From positions 1 through 64,000 of the forward strand of contig NZ_SSSN01000004.1 in assembly GCF_004801905.1 (NCBI RefSeq): DNA of 64,000 nt, read 5' to 3'. This DNA comes from Orlajensenia flava (GTDB lineage Bacteria > Actinomycetota > Actinomycetes > Actinomycetales > Microbacteriaceae). The position numbers were made by a program, and so were the translations under genes. Positions 36,810 to 46,195 of this stretch are shown here, piece by piece. The notes below the pieces were generated by a model. That model was not told the DNA's origin and searched no databases. It was given only the letters and a program-made list of their open reading frames with translations. Position 1 is the first letter of the stretch, and each line of letters starts with the position of its first letter.

Positions 36810-38660
36810 TTACTCGACGGTGACCGACTTGGCGAGGTTGCGCGGCTGGTCGACGTCGAGGCCCTTGGCGGTCGAGAGCTCCATCGCGAACAGCTGCAAC
36901 GGCACCACCGCGAGGATCGGCTCGAACAGAGGAGCGGCCAGCGGAATGCGGATGACCTCGTCGGCGAACGGCAGGACGGCGACATCCCCCTCCTCGGCGA
37001 TGGCGATCACGCGAGCCCCGCGGGCACGGATCTCCTGGATGTTCGAGACCACCTTGGCGTGCAGCAGCGCCGAGTGACGCGGGCTGGGCACGATCACGAA
37101 GACAGGCTGACCGGGCTCGATGAGGGCGATGGGTCCGTGCTTGAGCTCGCCGGCCGCGAACCCCTCGGCATGGATGTAGGCGAGCTCCTTGAGCTTGAGC
37201 GCCCCCTCCATCGCGACGGGGTATCCCACGTGGCGACCGAGGAAGAGCACCGACCGGGTGTCCGACATCCAGTGCGCCAGGGTGCGGATGGATTCGCCGA
37301 CGCCCAGCACGCTGGAGAGCTTCGCGGGGATCGCCTCGAGCTCGGCGAGCTGCTCGCCGATCTGGTCTGCCGAGAGCGACCCGCGCACGCGCGCCAGGTG
37401 CAGGCCGAACAGGTAGAGCGCGGTGATCTGCGCGACGAAGGCCTTGGTCGACGCGACGGCGACCTCAGGGCCGGCGTGGGTGTAGATGGCCGCATCCGAT
37501 TCGCGGGGGATGGTGGCGCCCTGCGTGTTGCAGATGGAGAGCGTGCGTGCGCCGGCCTCGCGGGCGTACTTGACGGCCATGAGGGTGTCCATCGTCTCGC
37601 CGGACTGCGAGATGGAGACGATGAGGGTGTCATCACTGATCACCGGGTCGCGATAGCGGAACTCGTGGCTGAGCTCCACCTCGACGGGCACGCCCGCCCA
37701 GTTCTCGATCGCGTACTTGGCGACGAGGCCGGCGTATGCGGCCGTTCCGCAGCCGATGATGATCACGCGACGGATGGCGGAGAGCGCCTCGTCGCCGAAT
37801 GCGGTGAGCTCCGGCACGTCGACGACGCCGTCGACGATGCGACCGCGGATGGTGTTGGCCACCGCGTCGGGCTGCTCGGTGACCTCCTTGGCCATGAAGC
37901 TCGGCCATCCGCCCTTGTCACCCGCCGCCGCGTCCCAGGCGACGTCGAACTCCTCGGTCTCGACCGGTTCGCCGTCGAAGTCGGTGACCTCGACCGCGTC
38001 GGCGGTGATGGCCACCATCTGGTCCTGGCCGATCGCCATCGCGCGACGCGTGTGCTCGACGAATGCCGCGACGTCGGAGCCGAGGAAGTTCTCTCCGTCA
38101 CCGAGGCCGATCACGAGCGGCGAGTTGCGGCGTGCACCCACGACGAGGCCAGGCTCATCCTGGTGCACGGCGAGCAGGGTGAACGCTCCTTCGAGCTGAC
38201 CGACGACGCCGAGGAAGGCGCTGCGCAGGTCGCCGGTCGCACGGTACTCGCGGCCGAGCAGTACAGCGGCGACCTCGGTGTCCGTCTCGCTCTCGAAGGT
38301 GTAGCCCTCGGCGAGCAGCTCGTCCTTGAGGGCGGAGAAGTTCTCGATGATGCCGTTGTGGATCAGCGCGAGCCTGCCGTCGTCGCCGAGGTGAGGGTGC
38401 GCGTTGCGATCGGTGGGGCCGCCGTGCGTGGCCCAGCGGGTGTGGCCGATGCCAGTGCCGCCGTCGTTGATGGGGTGCGCCAGCAGCTCGTCGGTGAGCT
38501 TGACGAGCTTTCCGGCCTTCTTGGCGGTGGCCAGTCGGCCCTCCCCGTCGATGACGGCGACGCCCGCCGAGTCGTACCCTCGGTACTCGAGACGACGGAG
38601 TCCTCCTACGAGCACCTCCAACGTCTTGTCCGAGCCGACATAGCCCACGATTCCACACAT
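36810..38660 (-). CDS. glmS: Glutamine-fructose-6-phosphate aminotransferase
   Basis: 616-aa enzyme making glucosamine-6-phosphate for cell-wall precursors. The ATG at 38660 places the catalytic Cys at position 2 (MCGIVGYVGSDKTLEV), which fixes the start. The N-terminal Ntn-amidotransferase contains GHTRWATHG. Two SIS domains follow (SQSGETMDTLMAVKYA; FLGRHVGYPVAMEGALKLKE), ending PRNLAKSVTVE. The promoter box TAAAAT lies 7 bases upstream, divergent from coaA. No glmS ribozyme is expected or seen: only 44 bases separate the two divergent starts. glmM lies 1 kb away. Confidence 0.98.
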   Translation of the reverse strand: MCGIVGYVGSDKTLEVLVGGLRRLEYRGYDSAGVAVIDGEGRLATAKKAGKLVKLTDELLAHPINDGGTGIGHTRWATHGGPTDRNAHPHLGDDGRLALIHNGIIENFSALKDELLAEGYTFESETDTEVAAVLLGREYRATGDLRSAFLGVVGQLEGAFTLLAVHQDEPGLVVGARRNSPLVIGLGDGENFLGSDVAAFVEHTRRAMAIGQDQMVAITADAVEVTDFDGEPVETEEFDVAWDAAAGDKGGWPSFMAKEVTEQPDAVANTIRGRIVDGVVDVPELTAFGDEALSAIRRVIIIGCGTAAYAGLVAKYAIENWAGVPVEVELSHEFRYRDPVISDDTLIVSISQSGETMDTLMAVKYAREAGARTLSICNTQGATIPRESDAAIYTHAGPEVAVASTKAFVAQITALYLFGLHLARVRGSLSADQIGEQLAELEAIPAKLSSVLGVGESIRTLAHWMSDTRSVLFLGRHVGYPVAMEGALKLKELAYIHAEGFAAGELKHGPIALIEPGQPVFVIVPSPRHSALLHAKVVSNIQEIRARGARVIAIAEEGDVAVLPFADEVIRIPLAAPLFEPILAVVPLQLFAMELSTAKGLDVDQPRNLAKSVTVE

Positions 38661-38667
38661 GCCATCG

Positions 38668-38673
38668 ATTTTA
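38668..38673 (-). promoter_or_regulatory. -10 box TAAAAT of glmS
   Basis: On the minus strand, TAAAAT with 7 bases to the glmS ATG, consistent with a nearly leaderless mRNA starting the glmS-acpS-alr-tsaE unit. Confidence 0.5.
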
Positions 38674-38690
38674 GGGGGCGGGACGGCCGC

Positions 38691-38696
38691 TAAGCT
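38691..38696 (+). promoter_or_regulatory. -10 box TAAGCT of coaA
   Basis: TAAGCT 8 bases before the coaA ATG. It lies 17 bases from the divergent glmS -10 box, so the two promoters overlap back to back. Confidence 0.45.
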
Positions 38697-38704
38697 GTGA
38701 GGCG

Positions 38705-39661
38705 ATGTCCGAGCCGCTGCACACGAACGGCGTGCCCGTTCACCCCTCCCCCTTCGTCGAACTCGACCGGGGCGACTGGGCGGCACTGGCCCGATCGACG
38801 CCGCAGCCGCTCAACGAGATCGAGCTCGTCCAACTGCGGGGCCTCGGCGAACCGCTCAGCGTCAGCGAGGTGAGCGAGGTCTACTTGCCCATCTCGCGGC
38901 TGCTCAACCTCTACGTCACGGGCAGCCGACGCCTGCACGAGGCGACCAACGACTTCCTCGGAGAACGGTCGGAGCGGACGCCCTTCGTCATCGGCATCGC
39001 CGGATCCGTCGCCGTCGGAAAGTCCACCATCGCGCGCCTGCTCCGCGAGCTGCTGGCCCGCTGGGACAATACGCCTCGGGTCGAGCTCGTCACGACCGAC
39101 GGGTTCCTGTTCCCCAACGCCGAGCTCGAGCGGCGCGGCCTCATGGCGCGCAAGGGCTTCCCCGAGTCCTACGACCGACGGGCGCTGCTGCGCTTCGTCA
39201 GCGACGTGAAGGCCGGCTCCGCGGAGGTGCGGGCGCCGTTCTATTCGCACCTGACCTACGACATCGTGCCCGACGCGCAGATCACCGTGCGTCAGCCCGA
39301 CGTTCTCATCGTCGAGGGTCTCAACGTGCTGCAGCCGCCAGGGCCCGGCCATCGGCTGGCCGTCAGCGACCTGTTCGACTTCACGATCTATGTCGACGCC
39401 CGCACGGCCGACATCACGCGGTGGTACGAGGAGCGCTTCCTCAAGCTGCAGCGCGGCGCGTTCAGCGATCCGAAGTCGTACTTCCACCGCTACGCGTCGC
39501 TGTCGGAGGCCGAGGCGCGCGCCCGTGCCGGGGAGATCTGGCGCTCGATCAACGAGCCGAACCTGCTGCAGAACATCCGCCCTACGCGGTCGCGGGCCAC
39601 GCTCGTGCTGCGCAAGGACGCCACGCACGCGGTCAGCAGCGTGCTGCTTCGCAAGCTCTGA
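38705..39661 (+). CDS. coaA: Pantothenate kinase (type I)
   Basis: 318-aa P-loop kinase for the first step of coenzyme A synthesis. Signatures are [20 protein letters not shown] (Walker A), [48 protein letters not shown] and [13 protein letters not shown]. The length matches type I CoaA, which is feedback-inhibited by CoA. It is the only plus-strand gene between the glmS and glmM units. Confidence 0.96.
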   Translation: MSEPLHTNGVPVHPSPFVELDRGDWAALARSTPQPLNEIELVQLRGLGEPLSVSEVSEVYLPISRLLNLYVTGSRRLHEATNDFLGERSERTPFVIGIAGSVAVGKSTIARLLRELLARWDNTPRVELVTTDGFLFPNAELERRGLMARKGFPESYDRRALLRFVSDVKAGSAEVRAPFYSHLTYDIVPDAQITVRQPDVLIVEGLNVLQPPGPGHRLAVSDLFDFTIYVDARTADITRWYEERFLKLQRGAFSDPKSYFHRYASLSEAEARARAGEIWRSINEPNLLQNIRPTRSRATLVLRKDATHAVSSVLLRKL

Positions 39662-39722
39662 GCGCTGGCGGCTGGCCGGCAGCGCCGAGCGGACGTCCGG
39701 CGCCGTCGGTTAGGAACGAGGC

Positions 39723-41093
39723 TCAGCCGACGGGGAGCGCCAGGCGCTCGAGCACGACATCCGCGAGTCGATGTGCGAGTCGGTCGGCGGTCGCCTGATC
39801 GGCGGCCTCGACCATCACCCGCACCATCGGCTCGGTGCCCGACTTGCGGAGGAGGACACGGCCGGAGTCGCCCAGCTCGGCCTCGACCTCGCGCACGGCG
39901 GCCGCGACGACCTCATCGGACTCCAGAGCGTGGTGGTCGACTCCGCGCACGTTGACCAGGATCTGCGGGAAGACGGTCATGACCTCGGCCAGCTCGGCGA
40001 GCGACTTGCCGGTCCGCGCCATCTCCGACACGAGGTGGAGTCCGGTCAGGATCCCGTCACCGGTCGTGGCGTGCTCGGTCATGATCACGTGCCCGGACTG
40101 CTCTCCGCCCAGCGCGTAGCCGTGCTCGTTGAGCTCCTCGAGCACGTAGCGGTCGCCCACGGCGGTCTGGATGACACGGATGCCCGCATCCTCCATCGCC
40201 TTGTGCAGTCCGAGGTTGCTCATCACCGTCACGACGAGGGTGTCATCGGTCAGGTGGCCGCGCTCCTTCATTGCCACGGCGAGGATGGCCATGATGCGAT
40301 CCCCGTCGATGACGTTGCCGTCTGCGTCGACGGCGAGGCACCGGTCGGCGTCTCCGTCGTGGGCGATGCCGACGTCGGCTCCCGCCTCGCGGACGCGTGC
40401 GGCGAGGTGATCGAGATGGGTCGATCCGACACCGTCGTTGATGTTCACGCCGTCGGGATCGGCTCCGATGAGAGTCACCTGTGCGCCGGCGACGGTGAAC
40501 ACCTCGGGCGAGATGGCGGATGCCGCGCCGTTGGCGCAGTCCAGCACGACGTGCACGCCGTCCAGCCGATGCGGAAGAGTGCCGAGCAGGTGCACGACGT
40601 AGCGGTCCTCCGCGTCGGCGAACCGACGGATGCGACCGACGTCGCCTCCCGTGGGAAGCAGCTTCTCGATGCCGAGGTGCTCCTCGATGCGGTCCTCGAC
40701 CACGTCGGGCAGCTTCGTGCCGCCGACGGCGAAGAACTTGATGCCGTTGTCGGGGGCCGGGTTGTGCGAGGCGGACACCATCACGCCGAAGTCGGCGCCG
40801 ATGTTCCCGATGAGGAATGCGGCCGCGGGGGTCGGGATGACGCCGGCGTCGAGCACGTCGACGCCCGACGAGGCGAGTCCCGACGCGACGGCGGCCGTGA
40901 TGAACTCGCCCGAGACGCGCGGGTCACGTGCAACGACGGCGACCGGCCTGCGGCCCTCCGCGCGACGCTCCTCAGCTCGTCGCCCCTGCGTGAGGACGAA
41001 CGCGCTGGCTTGGGCGAGGCCCAGGGCCAGGTCAGCCGTGAGTTCACGGTTGGCCAGGCCCCGGACGCCGTCCGTACCGAATAGACGAGGCAT
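39723..41093 (-). CDS. glmM: Phosphoglucosamine mutase
   Basis: 456-aa phosphohexomutase converting glucosamine-6-phosphate to glucosamine-1-phosphate. [18 protein letters not shown] opens the protein. The phosphoserine loop is [17 protein letters not shown], the metal loop [11 protein letters not shown], and the sugar loop [23 protein letters not shown] at the end binds phosphate. It lies 21 bases after rpsI, so it is the third gene of rplM-rpsI-glmM, linking translation and cell-wall precursor genes. Confidence 0.97.
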   Translation of the reverse strand: MPRLFGTDGVRGLANRELTADLALGLAQASAFVLTQGRRAEERRAEGRRPVAVVARDPRVSGEFITAAVASGLASSGVDVLDAGVIPTPAAAFLIGNIGADFGVMVSASHNPAPDNGIKFFAVGGTKLPDVVEDRIEEHLGIEKLLPTGGDVGRIRRFADAEDRYVVHLLGTLPHRLDGVHVVLDCANGAASAISPEVFTVAGAQVTLIGADPDGVNINDGVGSTHLDHLAARVREAGADVGIAHDGDADRCLAVDADGNVIDGDRIMAILAVAMKERGHLTDDTLVVTVMSNLGLHKAMEDAGIRVIQTAVGDRYVLEELNEHGYALGGEQSGHVIMTEHATTGDGILTGLHLVSEMARTGKSLAELAEVMTVFPQILVNVRGVDHHALESDEVVAAAVREVEAELGDSGRVLLRKSGTEPMVRVMVEAADQATADRLAHRLADVVLERLALPVG

Positions 41094-41114
41094 GTCTGCC
41101 AGTCCCGGCGAGGT

Positions 41115-41600
41115 TTAGCGCTTCGAGAACTGCGACGCCTTGCGGGCCTTCTTGAGACCGGCCTTCTTGCGCTCGATGACGCGAGCGTCACGGGTCAGGA
41201 AGCCCGCCTTCTTGAGGGTGGCGCGGTTGTTCTCGCGGTCGATCTCGTTGAGCGAACGCGCGATCGCCAGACGCAGCGCGCCGGCCTGGCCGGAGGGGCC
41301 GCCGCCGGTGATGCGGGCGATCACGTCATAGCTGCCGACGAGGTCGAGGACGGTGAACGGGTCGGTGATGAGCTGCTGGTGCAGCTTGTTCGGGAAGTAG
41401 TCCGCGAACTCACGGCCGTTGACCGTGAGCGTGCCGGAACCGGGCACGACGCGCACGCGGGCGATGGCCTGCTTGCGGCGGCCGACGGCTGCGCCGGACA
41501 CGTTGAGGACGGGACGGGGAGCGCGGGGCGCATCCTCGGCCGGGGTTTCGGTGCTGTAGCTCTCGGGAGCCACGTCGATCTGGTCTGCGATCTTCGCCAC
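41115..41600 (-). CDS. rpsI: 30S ribosomal protein S9
   Basis: 161-aa S9. The core from about residue 38 ([17 protein letters not shown]) through [19 protein letters not shown] to the end [12 protein letters not shown], whose tail reaches the ribosomal P site, is standard. About 36 N-terminal residues form an acidic extension ([19 protein letters not shown]). The GTG start follows AAAGGA. It is the second gene of the rplM operon. Confidence 0.96.
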   Translation of the reverse strand: MAKIADQIDVAPESYSTETPAEDAPRAPRPVLNVSGAAVGRRKQAIARVRVVPGSGTLTVNGREFADYFPNKLHQQLITDPFTVLDLVGSYDVIARITGGGPSGQAGALRLAIARSLNEIDRENNRATLKKAGFLTRDARVIERKKAGLKKARKASQFSKR

Positions 41601-41648
41601 GGTGATGGGAATCCTTTGTCTGTGAGTCGAGAAGTCGGGGGCCGCGCG

Positions 41649-42095
41649 CTACTGAGCGACCTGGTTGAAGACGAACTGCTTGGGCTGCTGCGCCGCGTGG
41701 GGGTGCTCCGGGCCGGTGTAGACCTTGAGCTTCTTCAGCTGGGCGCGACCGAGCGAGTTCTTCGGCAGCATGCCGCGGATCGCCTTCTCGACGGCGCGGG
41801 TCGGGTTCTTCTCGAGCAGCTCCGAGTAGCTGACGGCCGAGAGGCCTCCCGGGTAACCCGAGTGGCGGTAGGCCTTCTTCTGCTCGGCCTTCGAACCGGT
41901 GAGCGCGACCTTGTCCGCGTTCACGATGATGACGAAGTCGCCCGTGTCCATGTGGTTGGCGAAGGTGGGCTTGTGCTTGCCGCGCAGGAGGGCGGCGGTG
42001 TGGCTGGCCAGACGACCGAGCACGACGTCGGTCGCGTCGATGACGAACCAGTCGTGAGTGATCTCACTGGCTTTCGGGGTGTAGGTGCGCGTCAC
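41649..42095 (-). CDS. rplM: 50S ribosomal protein L13
   Basis: 148-aa L13. It begins [21 protein letters not shown] and contains [29 protein letters not shown] and [19 protein letters not shown], all conserved in the family. It heads rplM-rpsI-glmM and is preceded by a leader of about 125 bases with alternative hairpins and a clear promoter. Confidence 0.97.
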   Translation of the reverse strand: MTRTYTPKASEITHDWFVIDATDVVLGRLASHTAALLRGKHKPTFANHMDTGDFVIIVNADKVALTGSKAEQKKAYRHSGYPGGLSAVSYSELLEKNPTRAVEKAIRGMLPKNSLGRAQLKKLKVYTGPEHPHAAQQPKQFVFNQVAQ

Positions 42096-42132
42096 TTCAG
42101 TGGCTGCTTTCTGTTCGAACGGAGGTGTTCGT

Positions 42133-42167
42133 GAATCCCACTCCGGGTGGATTCCTGATGAGGAATC
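42133..42167 (-). promoter_or_regulatory. Alternative hairpins in the rplM leader
   Basis: In transcript order, GATTCCT (42156-42150 complement region), AGGAATC and GGATTC can form two exclusive stems: 42150-42156 with 42161-42167 (loop 4), or 42133-42138 with 42149-42154 (loop 10). The shared strand suggests a switch for autogenous control of L13/S9. No known actinobacterial motif was matched by eye. Confidence 0.45.
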
Positions 42168-42227
42168 GTGTCGATGGAGGGCTCACGTTCGCGGGCCGCG
42201 CCGCCAAGGCGCAGGCACCAAGGAGCT

Positions 42228-42256
42228 ATGTTACGGCATCCGGATGCGGCGGGCAA
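42228..42256 (-). promoter_or_regulatory. Promoter of rplM-rpsI-glmM: TTGCCC-17-TAACAT
   Basis: -35 TTGCCC (42251-42256) and -10 TAACAT (42228-42233) on the minus strand with a 17-base spacer, located just after the truA stop. It predicts a leader of about 125 bases. Confidence 0.65.
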
Positions 42257-42263
42257 TTCGAGG

Positions 42264-43157
42264 TCACAGCACCCGGCGGGCTCGAGTCTGCTCGGCGCGG
42301 CTTGCCAGCTGGAGGTCGTCGGGATAGCCCACCTGCGTCAACACGAGCCCGCGGGCTGGCATCACTTGGAAGGCGCTGGTGCGAAGACTCGCATCACGCA
42401 GGGCGATGAGGTCGTCGGGGGCGAGCCGCCCCTCCCCCACAACGACGCAGGCCCCGACCAGGGCACGCACCATGCTGTGGCAGAACGCGTCGGCCTGGAG
42501 GGACGCGACCAGCACTCCATCGGCCTCCCGCGCCCAGCGGAAGGACTGCAGCGTTCGAATGGTCGTGGCGCCCGCGCGCGGCTTGCAGTAGGCCGCGAAG
42601 TCGTGCAGGCCGCAGAGAGCGGCTGCAGCGCCATCCATCCGCTCCACGTCGAGAGCGCCCGGATACCACGCGGTCGACCGGCGACGGAGCGGATCCTTCG
42701 TGGCCACGGCGTCGGCCACCCGGTACTCGTAGCGACGCCAGATGGCGGAGAACCGCGCGTCGAAGCCGGGCGGCGCGATCCGCGCGCCGGTGAGGACGAC
42801 ATCACCGTCCTGGCCCATGATGCCGTTGAGCCGGCGCTGCAGTGCCACGGCGACGTCGGTGTCATTACCGCGATTGCGATCGCGCTGCGGGCGGATGAGA
42901 CTCGCGCACTGCTCGGCCGTGAGGTCGAGGTGCGCGACCTGACCGCTCGCGTGCACCCCCGCATCCGTCCGTCCCGCGACGACGAGTGAGGGAGCCGGGC
43001 CGAACCGACGCAGGATGGAGCCGAGTGCGGCCTCGATGGCGCCCTGTACGGTGCGCAGGGCCGGCTGCCGACCCCAGCCGTTGAAGTCGGTCCCGTCGTA
43101 GGCGATGTCCAGCCGGATCCGAACAGGCGACCCTGCCTCCTTGATCGCCTCATTCAC
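42264..43157 (-). CDS. truA: tRNA pseudouridine(38-40) synthase TruA
   Basis: 297-aa enzyme modifying uridines 38-40 of the tRNA anticodon arm. It contains IRLDIAYDGTDFNGWGRQP, VVAGRTDAGVHASGQVAHLD with the catalytic Asp, and HSMVRALVGACVVVGEGRL. The GTG start has TAGGAT 6 bases upstream. A modest insertion of about 20 residues lies between LIRPQRDRNRGNDTDVAVA and the central domain. It follows rplQ after a terminator, the usual actinobacterial order. Confidence 0.95.
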   Translation of the reverse strand: MNEAIKEAGSPVRIRLDIAYDGTDFNGWGRQPALRTVQGAIEAALGSILRRFGPAPSLVVAGRTDAGVHASGQVAHLDLTAEQCASLIRPQRDRNRGNDTDVAVALQRRLNGIMGQDGDVVLTGARIAPPGFDARFSAIWRRYEYRVADAVATKDPLRRRSTAWYPGALDVERMDGAAAALCGLHDFAAYCKPRAGATTIRTLQSFRWAREADGVLVASLQADAFCHSMVRALVGACVVVGEGRLAPDDLIALRDASLRTSAFQVMPARGLVLTQVGYPDDLQLASRAEQTRARRVL

Positions 43158-43163
43158 CCGTTC

Positions 43164-43169
43164 ATCCTA
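43164..43169 (-). promoter_or_regulatory. -10 box TAGGAT, leaderless promoter of truA
   Basis: TANNNT hexamer 6 bases before the GTG start. It means truA need not depend on read-through from rplQ. Confidence 0.45.
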
Positions 43170-43189
43170 GGGCTGGCTCCCACACCGCC

Positions 43190-43249
43190 CCGAGACCGCA
43201 GAATCTGCGGGTGCTGAGCTGGTCGCACCCGCTAAAACTGCGTTCTCGG
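43190..43249. repeat. Large imperfect palindrome between rplQ and truA
   Basis: Two 25-base arms (43190-43214 and 43225-43249) match at 20 of 25 positions in inverted orientation, around a 10-base loop. Inner arms GCGGGTGC/GCACCCGC pair perfectly. It resembles a REP-type intergenic palindrome and is distinct from the rplQ terminator beside it. Confidence 0.6.
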
Positions 43250-43257
43250 CGGAATGA

Positions 43258-43295
43258 CGAACGGCCCCTGCATCATCGATGCTCGGGGCCGTTCG
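43258..43295 (-). terminator. Terminator of rplQ
   Basis: CGAACGGCCCC/GGGGCCGTTCG 11-bp stem, continued inside by GCATC/GATGC, 12 bases beyond the rplQ stop. It ends the alpha operon. Confidence 0.85.
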
Positions 43296-43307
43296 GTCGG
43301 ACGTGTA

Positions 43308-43859
43308 CTACTTGGCGTCGGTCGCCTCAGCTTCGGTCGACTCGACATCGGCCGACTCAGTGGCGGTCGGCTCGGCATCCGTGGCGACGGCCTCGTCGAC
43401 AGCGGCCTCGGAGTCCGTCACGGTCTCGTCGTCCTCGACCACGGGGGCCACGGCGGGGGCGTCGGCCTTAGTCGCCTTGGCGGGCTTGGCCTTCTTCACG
43501 ACGGGCTCGAGCACCAGCTCGATCTGCGCCATGGGGGCGTTGTCACCCTTGCGGTAGCCGATCTTGGTGATGCGCGTGTAGCCACCCTCGCGCTCCGCCA
43601 TCAGCGGGGCGATCTCGGTGAACAGCTCGTGCACGACGCTCTTGTCGCCGATCACGGCGAGCACGCGACGACGCGCGTGCAGGTCGCCGCGCTTGGCGAA
43701 CGTGATGAGGCGCTCGGCGATCGGACGCAGGCGCTTGGCCTTGGTCTCGGTCGTCTTGATCGACTTGTGCGTGAACAGGGCGGCGGCCAGGTTCGCGAGC
43801 AGCAGGCGCTCATGTGCGGGTCCGCCTCCGAGGCGGGGGCCCTTGGTGGGCTTGGGCAT
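43308..43859 (-). CDS. rplQ: 50S ribosomal protein L17 with acidic tail
   Basis: 183-aa L17. Residues 1-120 are the normal protein ([40 protein letters not shown]). Residues about 121-183 form a tail: first Lys/Ala/Pro-rich, then strongly acidic ([20 protein letters not shown]). Bacterial L17 is usually about 115-130 aa. It is the last gene of the alpha operon, 45 bases after rpoA. Confidence 0.96.
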   Translation of the reverse strand: MPKPTKGPRLGGGPAHERLLLANLAAALFTHKSIKTTETKAKRLRPIAERLITFAKRGDLHARRRVLAVIGDKSVVHELFTEIAPLMAEREGGYTRITKIGYRKGDNAPMAQIELVLEPVVKKAKPAKATKADAPAVAPVVEDDETVTDSEAAVDEAVATDAEPTATESADVESTEAEATDAK

Positions 43860-43904
43860 TATGTCTCCAGTATGTGAAAGGTCGAAAAGCTCTTACGACG
43901 AGCT

Positions 43905-44894
43905 TTAGATGTTCTCGTCGTCGTAGCCGCTGTAGAAGTGGGCGCCGTCGAATCCAGGGACCGAGTCCTTGAGCGACAGGCCGAGCTCCACGAGCTTGTC
44001 CTTGACCTCATCCACCGACTTCTGTCCGAAGTTGCGGATGTTCATGAGCTGCGTCTCCGAGAGGGCGACGAGCTCGCTGACGTTATTGATGCCCTCGCGC
44101 TTGAGGCAGTTGTACGAGCGGACCGACAGGTCGAGGTCCTCGATCGGGATCGAGAGCTCGCTCGAGAGGACGGCGTCGACCGGCGCGGGGCCGATCTCGA
44201 TGCCCTCGGCTGCGGTGTTGAGCTCGCGGGCCAGACCGAACAGCTCGGTGAGCGTGCGACCTGCCGAAGCGATCGCGTCGCGGGGGCTGATGGCCGACTT
44301 GGTCTCGACGTCGACGACCAGGCGGTCGAAGTCGGTGCGCTCGCCGGCACGGGTGGCCTCGACGCGGTAGGTGACCTTCAGCACGGGCGAGTAGATCGAG
44401 TCGACCGGGATCTGGCCGGCCTCGCTGTACTCGTTGCGGTTCTGCGTCGCGGAGACGTAGCCGCGGCCGCGCTCGATGGTCAACTCGAGCTCGAACTTGG
44501 CCTTCTCGTTGATGGTCGCGATGACGAGCTCGGGGTTGTGCACCTCGACACCGGCGGGAGCGGAGATGTCCGCCGCGGTGACCTCACCGGCGCCCTGCTT
44601 GCGCAGGTAGGCGGTGATGGGCTCGTCGTGCTCGCTGGAGACGACCAGGTTCTTGATGTTGAGGATGATCTCGGTGACATCCTCCTTCACGCCGGGAACG
44701 GTGCTGAACTCGTGCAGCACGCCGTCGATGCGGATGCTGGTCACGGCTGCGCCGGGGATGGACGAGAGGAGGGTGCGGCGGAGGGAGTTCCCGAGGGTGT
44801 AGCCGAAGCCCGGCTCGAGGGGCTCGATCACGAACCGCGAGCGGAACTCGGAGATGTTCTCCTCGGTGAGCGTGGGGCGCTGTGCAATGAGCAC
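43905..44894 (-). CDS. rpoA: RNA polymerase subunit alpha
   Basis: 329-aa alpha subunit that nucleates core assembly and contacts promoter UP elements and activators. The N-terminal domain has [35 protein letters not shown]. The C-terminal domain has [21 protein letters not shown] and [23 protein letters not shown] short acidic tail (GYDDENI) follows. The GTG start follows AAAGGAATCAACA. rpsD, found between rpsK and rpoA in some actinobacteria, is absent. Confidence 0.98.
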   Translation of the reverse strand: MLIAQRPTLTEENISEFRSRFVIEPLEPGFGYTLGNSLRRTLLSSIPGAAVTSIRIDGVLHEFSTVPGVKEDVTEIILNIKNLVVSSEHDEPITAYLRKQGAGEVTAADISAPAGVEVHNPELVIATINEKAKFELELTIERGRGYVSATQNRNEYSEAGQIPVDSIYSPVLKVTYRVEATRAGERTDFDRLVVDVETKSAISPRDAIASAGRTLTELFGLARELNTAAEGIEIGPAPVDAVLSSELSIPIEDLDLSVRSYNCLKREGINNVSELVALSETQLMNIRNFGQKSVDEVKDKLVELGLSLKDSVPGFDGAHFYSGYDDENI

Positions 44895-45000
44895 TGTTGA
44901 TTCCTTTCGGCGAGGCGTCCGCTATATGACGCCTGCGATGGCGACGGGTGGCTGGCCCGGCGATGTTTTGAGTTATTGAGGAAACGGATGATCGCCGTCC

Positions 45001-45026
45001 GGGCGGCACGCCTCAGCGCGCCGCCC
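45001..45026 (-). other. Hairpin in the rpsK-rpoA gap
   Basis: GGGCGGC (45001-45007) pairs with GCCGCCC (45020-45026), with further partial pairing outside, shortly after the rpsK stop in a 149-base gap. It may attenuate or be a processing site upstream of rpoA. Confidence 0.4.
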
Positions 45027-45043
45027 GTCGGCGTGAGTGCTGA

Positions 45044-45442
45044 CTAGACGCGGCGCCGCTTGGGCGGGCGGCAACCGTTGTGCGCCTGCGGGGTGACGTC
45101 GTTGATCGAGCCGACCTCGAGGCCGGCGGCCTGGAGCGAACGGATGGCGGTCTCACGACCCGAGCCCGGTCCCTTGACGAAGACGTCGACCTTCTTCATG
45201 CCGTGCTCCTGCGCCTGGCGGGCGGCCGACTCGGCGGCCAGCTGTGCGGCGAACGGGGTCGACTTGCGCGAGCCCTTGAAGCCGACTCCACCAGAGGATG
45301 CCCAGCTGATGACGGCCCCGCTGGGGTCGGTGATCGAGACGATCGTGTTGTTGAACGTCGACTTGATGTGGGCCTGGCCCACGGCGATGTTCTTCTTTTC
45401 CTTCTTGCGCGGCTTGCGAACGGCCGACTTGGGTGCTGCCAT
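45044..45442 (-). CDS. rpsK: 30S ribosomal protein S11
   Basis: 132-aa S11. After a basic N-terminus ([20 protein letters not shown]) come [39 protein letters not shown] and the C-terminal [19 protein letters not shown]. Length and sequence are standard. It follows rpsM after 45 bases. Confidence 0.97.
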   Translation of the reverse strand: MAAPKSAVRKPRKKEKKNIAVGQAHIKSTFNNTIVSITDPSGAVISWASSGGVGFKGSRKSTPFAAQLAAESAARQAQEHGMKKVDVFVKGPGSGRETAIRSLQAAGLEVGSINDVTPQAHNGCRPPKRRRV

Positions 45443-45487
45443 GATTTCTCCTGAATCCTAAAGGCGCGATGGTTCGCCGGCCGGGGC

Positions 45488-45862
45488 CTAGCGAGCCTTC
45501 TTCTTGCCGGCCACGGTGCGCTTCGGGCCCTTGCGGGTGCGAGCGTTGGTCTTGGTGCGCTGTCCGCGCACGGGAAGGCCACGACGGTGGCGGATGCCCT
45601 CGTAGGAGCCGATCTCGACCTTGCGGCGGATGTCTGCTGCCACCTCGCGGCGCAGGTCGCCCTCCACCTTGAAGTTGCCTTCGATGAAGTCGCGGAGCGA
45701 GACGAGCTGGTCGTCGGTGAGGTCCTTGACGCGGATGTCGCCGGAGATCCCGGTCTCCGCGAGGGTCTGGAGGGCGCGGGTGCGGCCGACTCCGTAGATG
45801 TAGGTCAGTGCGACCTCCACGCGCTTCTCGCGCGGGATGTCGACGCCGGCTAGACGTGCCAT
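45488..45862 (-). CDS. rpsM: 30S ribosomal protein S13
   Basis: 124-aa S13 of the small-subunit head. [20 protein letters not shown], then [18 protein letters not shown] and [22 protein letters not shown] are the conserved blocks; it ends in a Lys-rich tail. It follows rpmJ after 136 bases, a gap that contains the hairpin CCCGC-GCGA-GCGGG. Confidence 0.97.
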   Translation of the reverse strand: MARLAGVDIPREKRVEVALTYIYGVGRTRALQTLAETGISGDIRVKDLTDDQLVSLRDFIEGNFKVEGDLRREVAADIRRKVEIGSYEGIRHRRGLPVRGQRTKTNARTRKGPKRTVAGKKKAR

Positions 45863-45998
45863 TGTGGCTTCTCCTGTGAGTGTGTGAGAGGTGTGGTGCG
45901 GTTCCGGTGCCTCGGCCTCTCACCGAAGGTGTCCCCCGCTCGCGCGGGATCGTGGAACTGCTGTTCTCGTTATCGAGTTGTGGGGTGCTGCGCGGAGA

Positions 45999-46115
45999 CT
46001 AACCCTGGCGCTGCTTGTGGCGCGGGTTCGACTTGCAGATGACCATGACGCGGCCGTTGCGGCGGATCACCTTGCAGTGGTCGCAGATCGGCTTGACGCT
46101 GGGGTTGACCTTCAT
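45999..46115 (-). CDS. rpmJ: 50S ribosomal protein L36
   Basis: 38-aa L36, a gene too short for most gene finders. It begins [20 protein letters not shown] and ends [11 protein letters not shown]. The zinc ribbon C-x2-C-x12-C-x4-H is intact (Cys11, Cys14, Cys27, His32), so this is the zinc-binding form. It lies between infA and rpsM as usual. Confidence 0.96.
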   Translation of the reverse strand: MKVNPSVKPICDHCKVIRRNGRVMVICKSNPRHKQRQG

Positions 46116-46195
46116 GAGTGTTTCTTCCTGTTCGCTGTCTTCGTACCTGGCGGTTCCGCTCGCGGAGCCACTCAGGCCGTTACTTACAGCAACCG

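Noticed and set aside
38661-38704. glmS ribozyme or riboswitch upstream of glmS
   Set aside because: Only 44 bases separate glmS from the divergent coaA, too short for the ribozyme, and two promoter boxes occupy the space.
39662-39722. Terminator between convergent coaA and glmM
   Set aside because: GCGCTG/CAGCGC can pair but the inner part does not, and there is no T-run; too weak to call.
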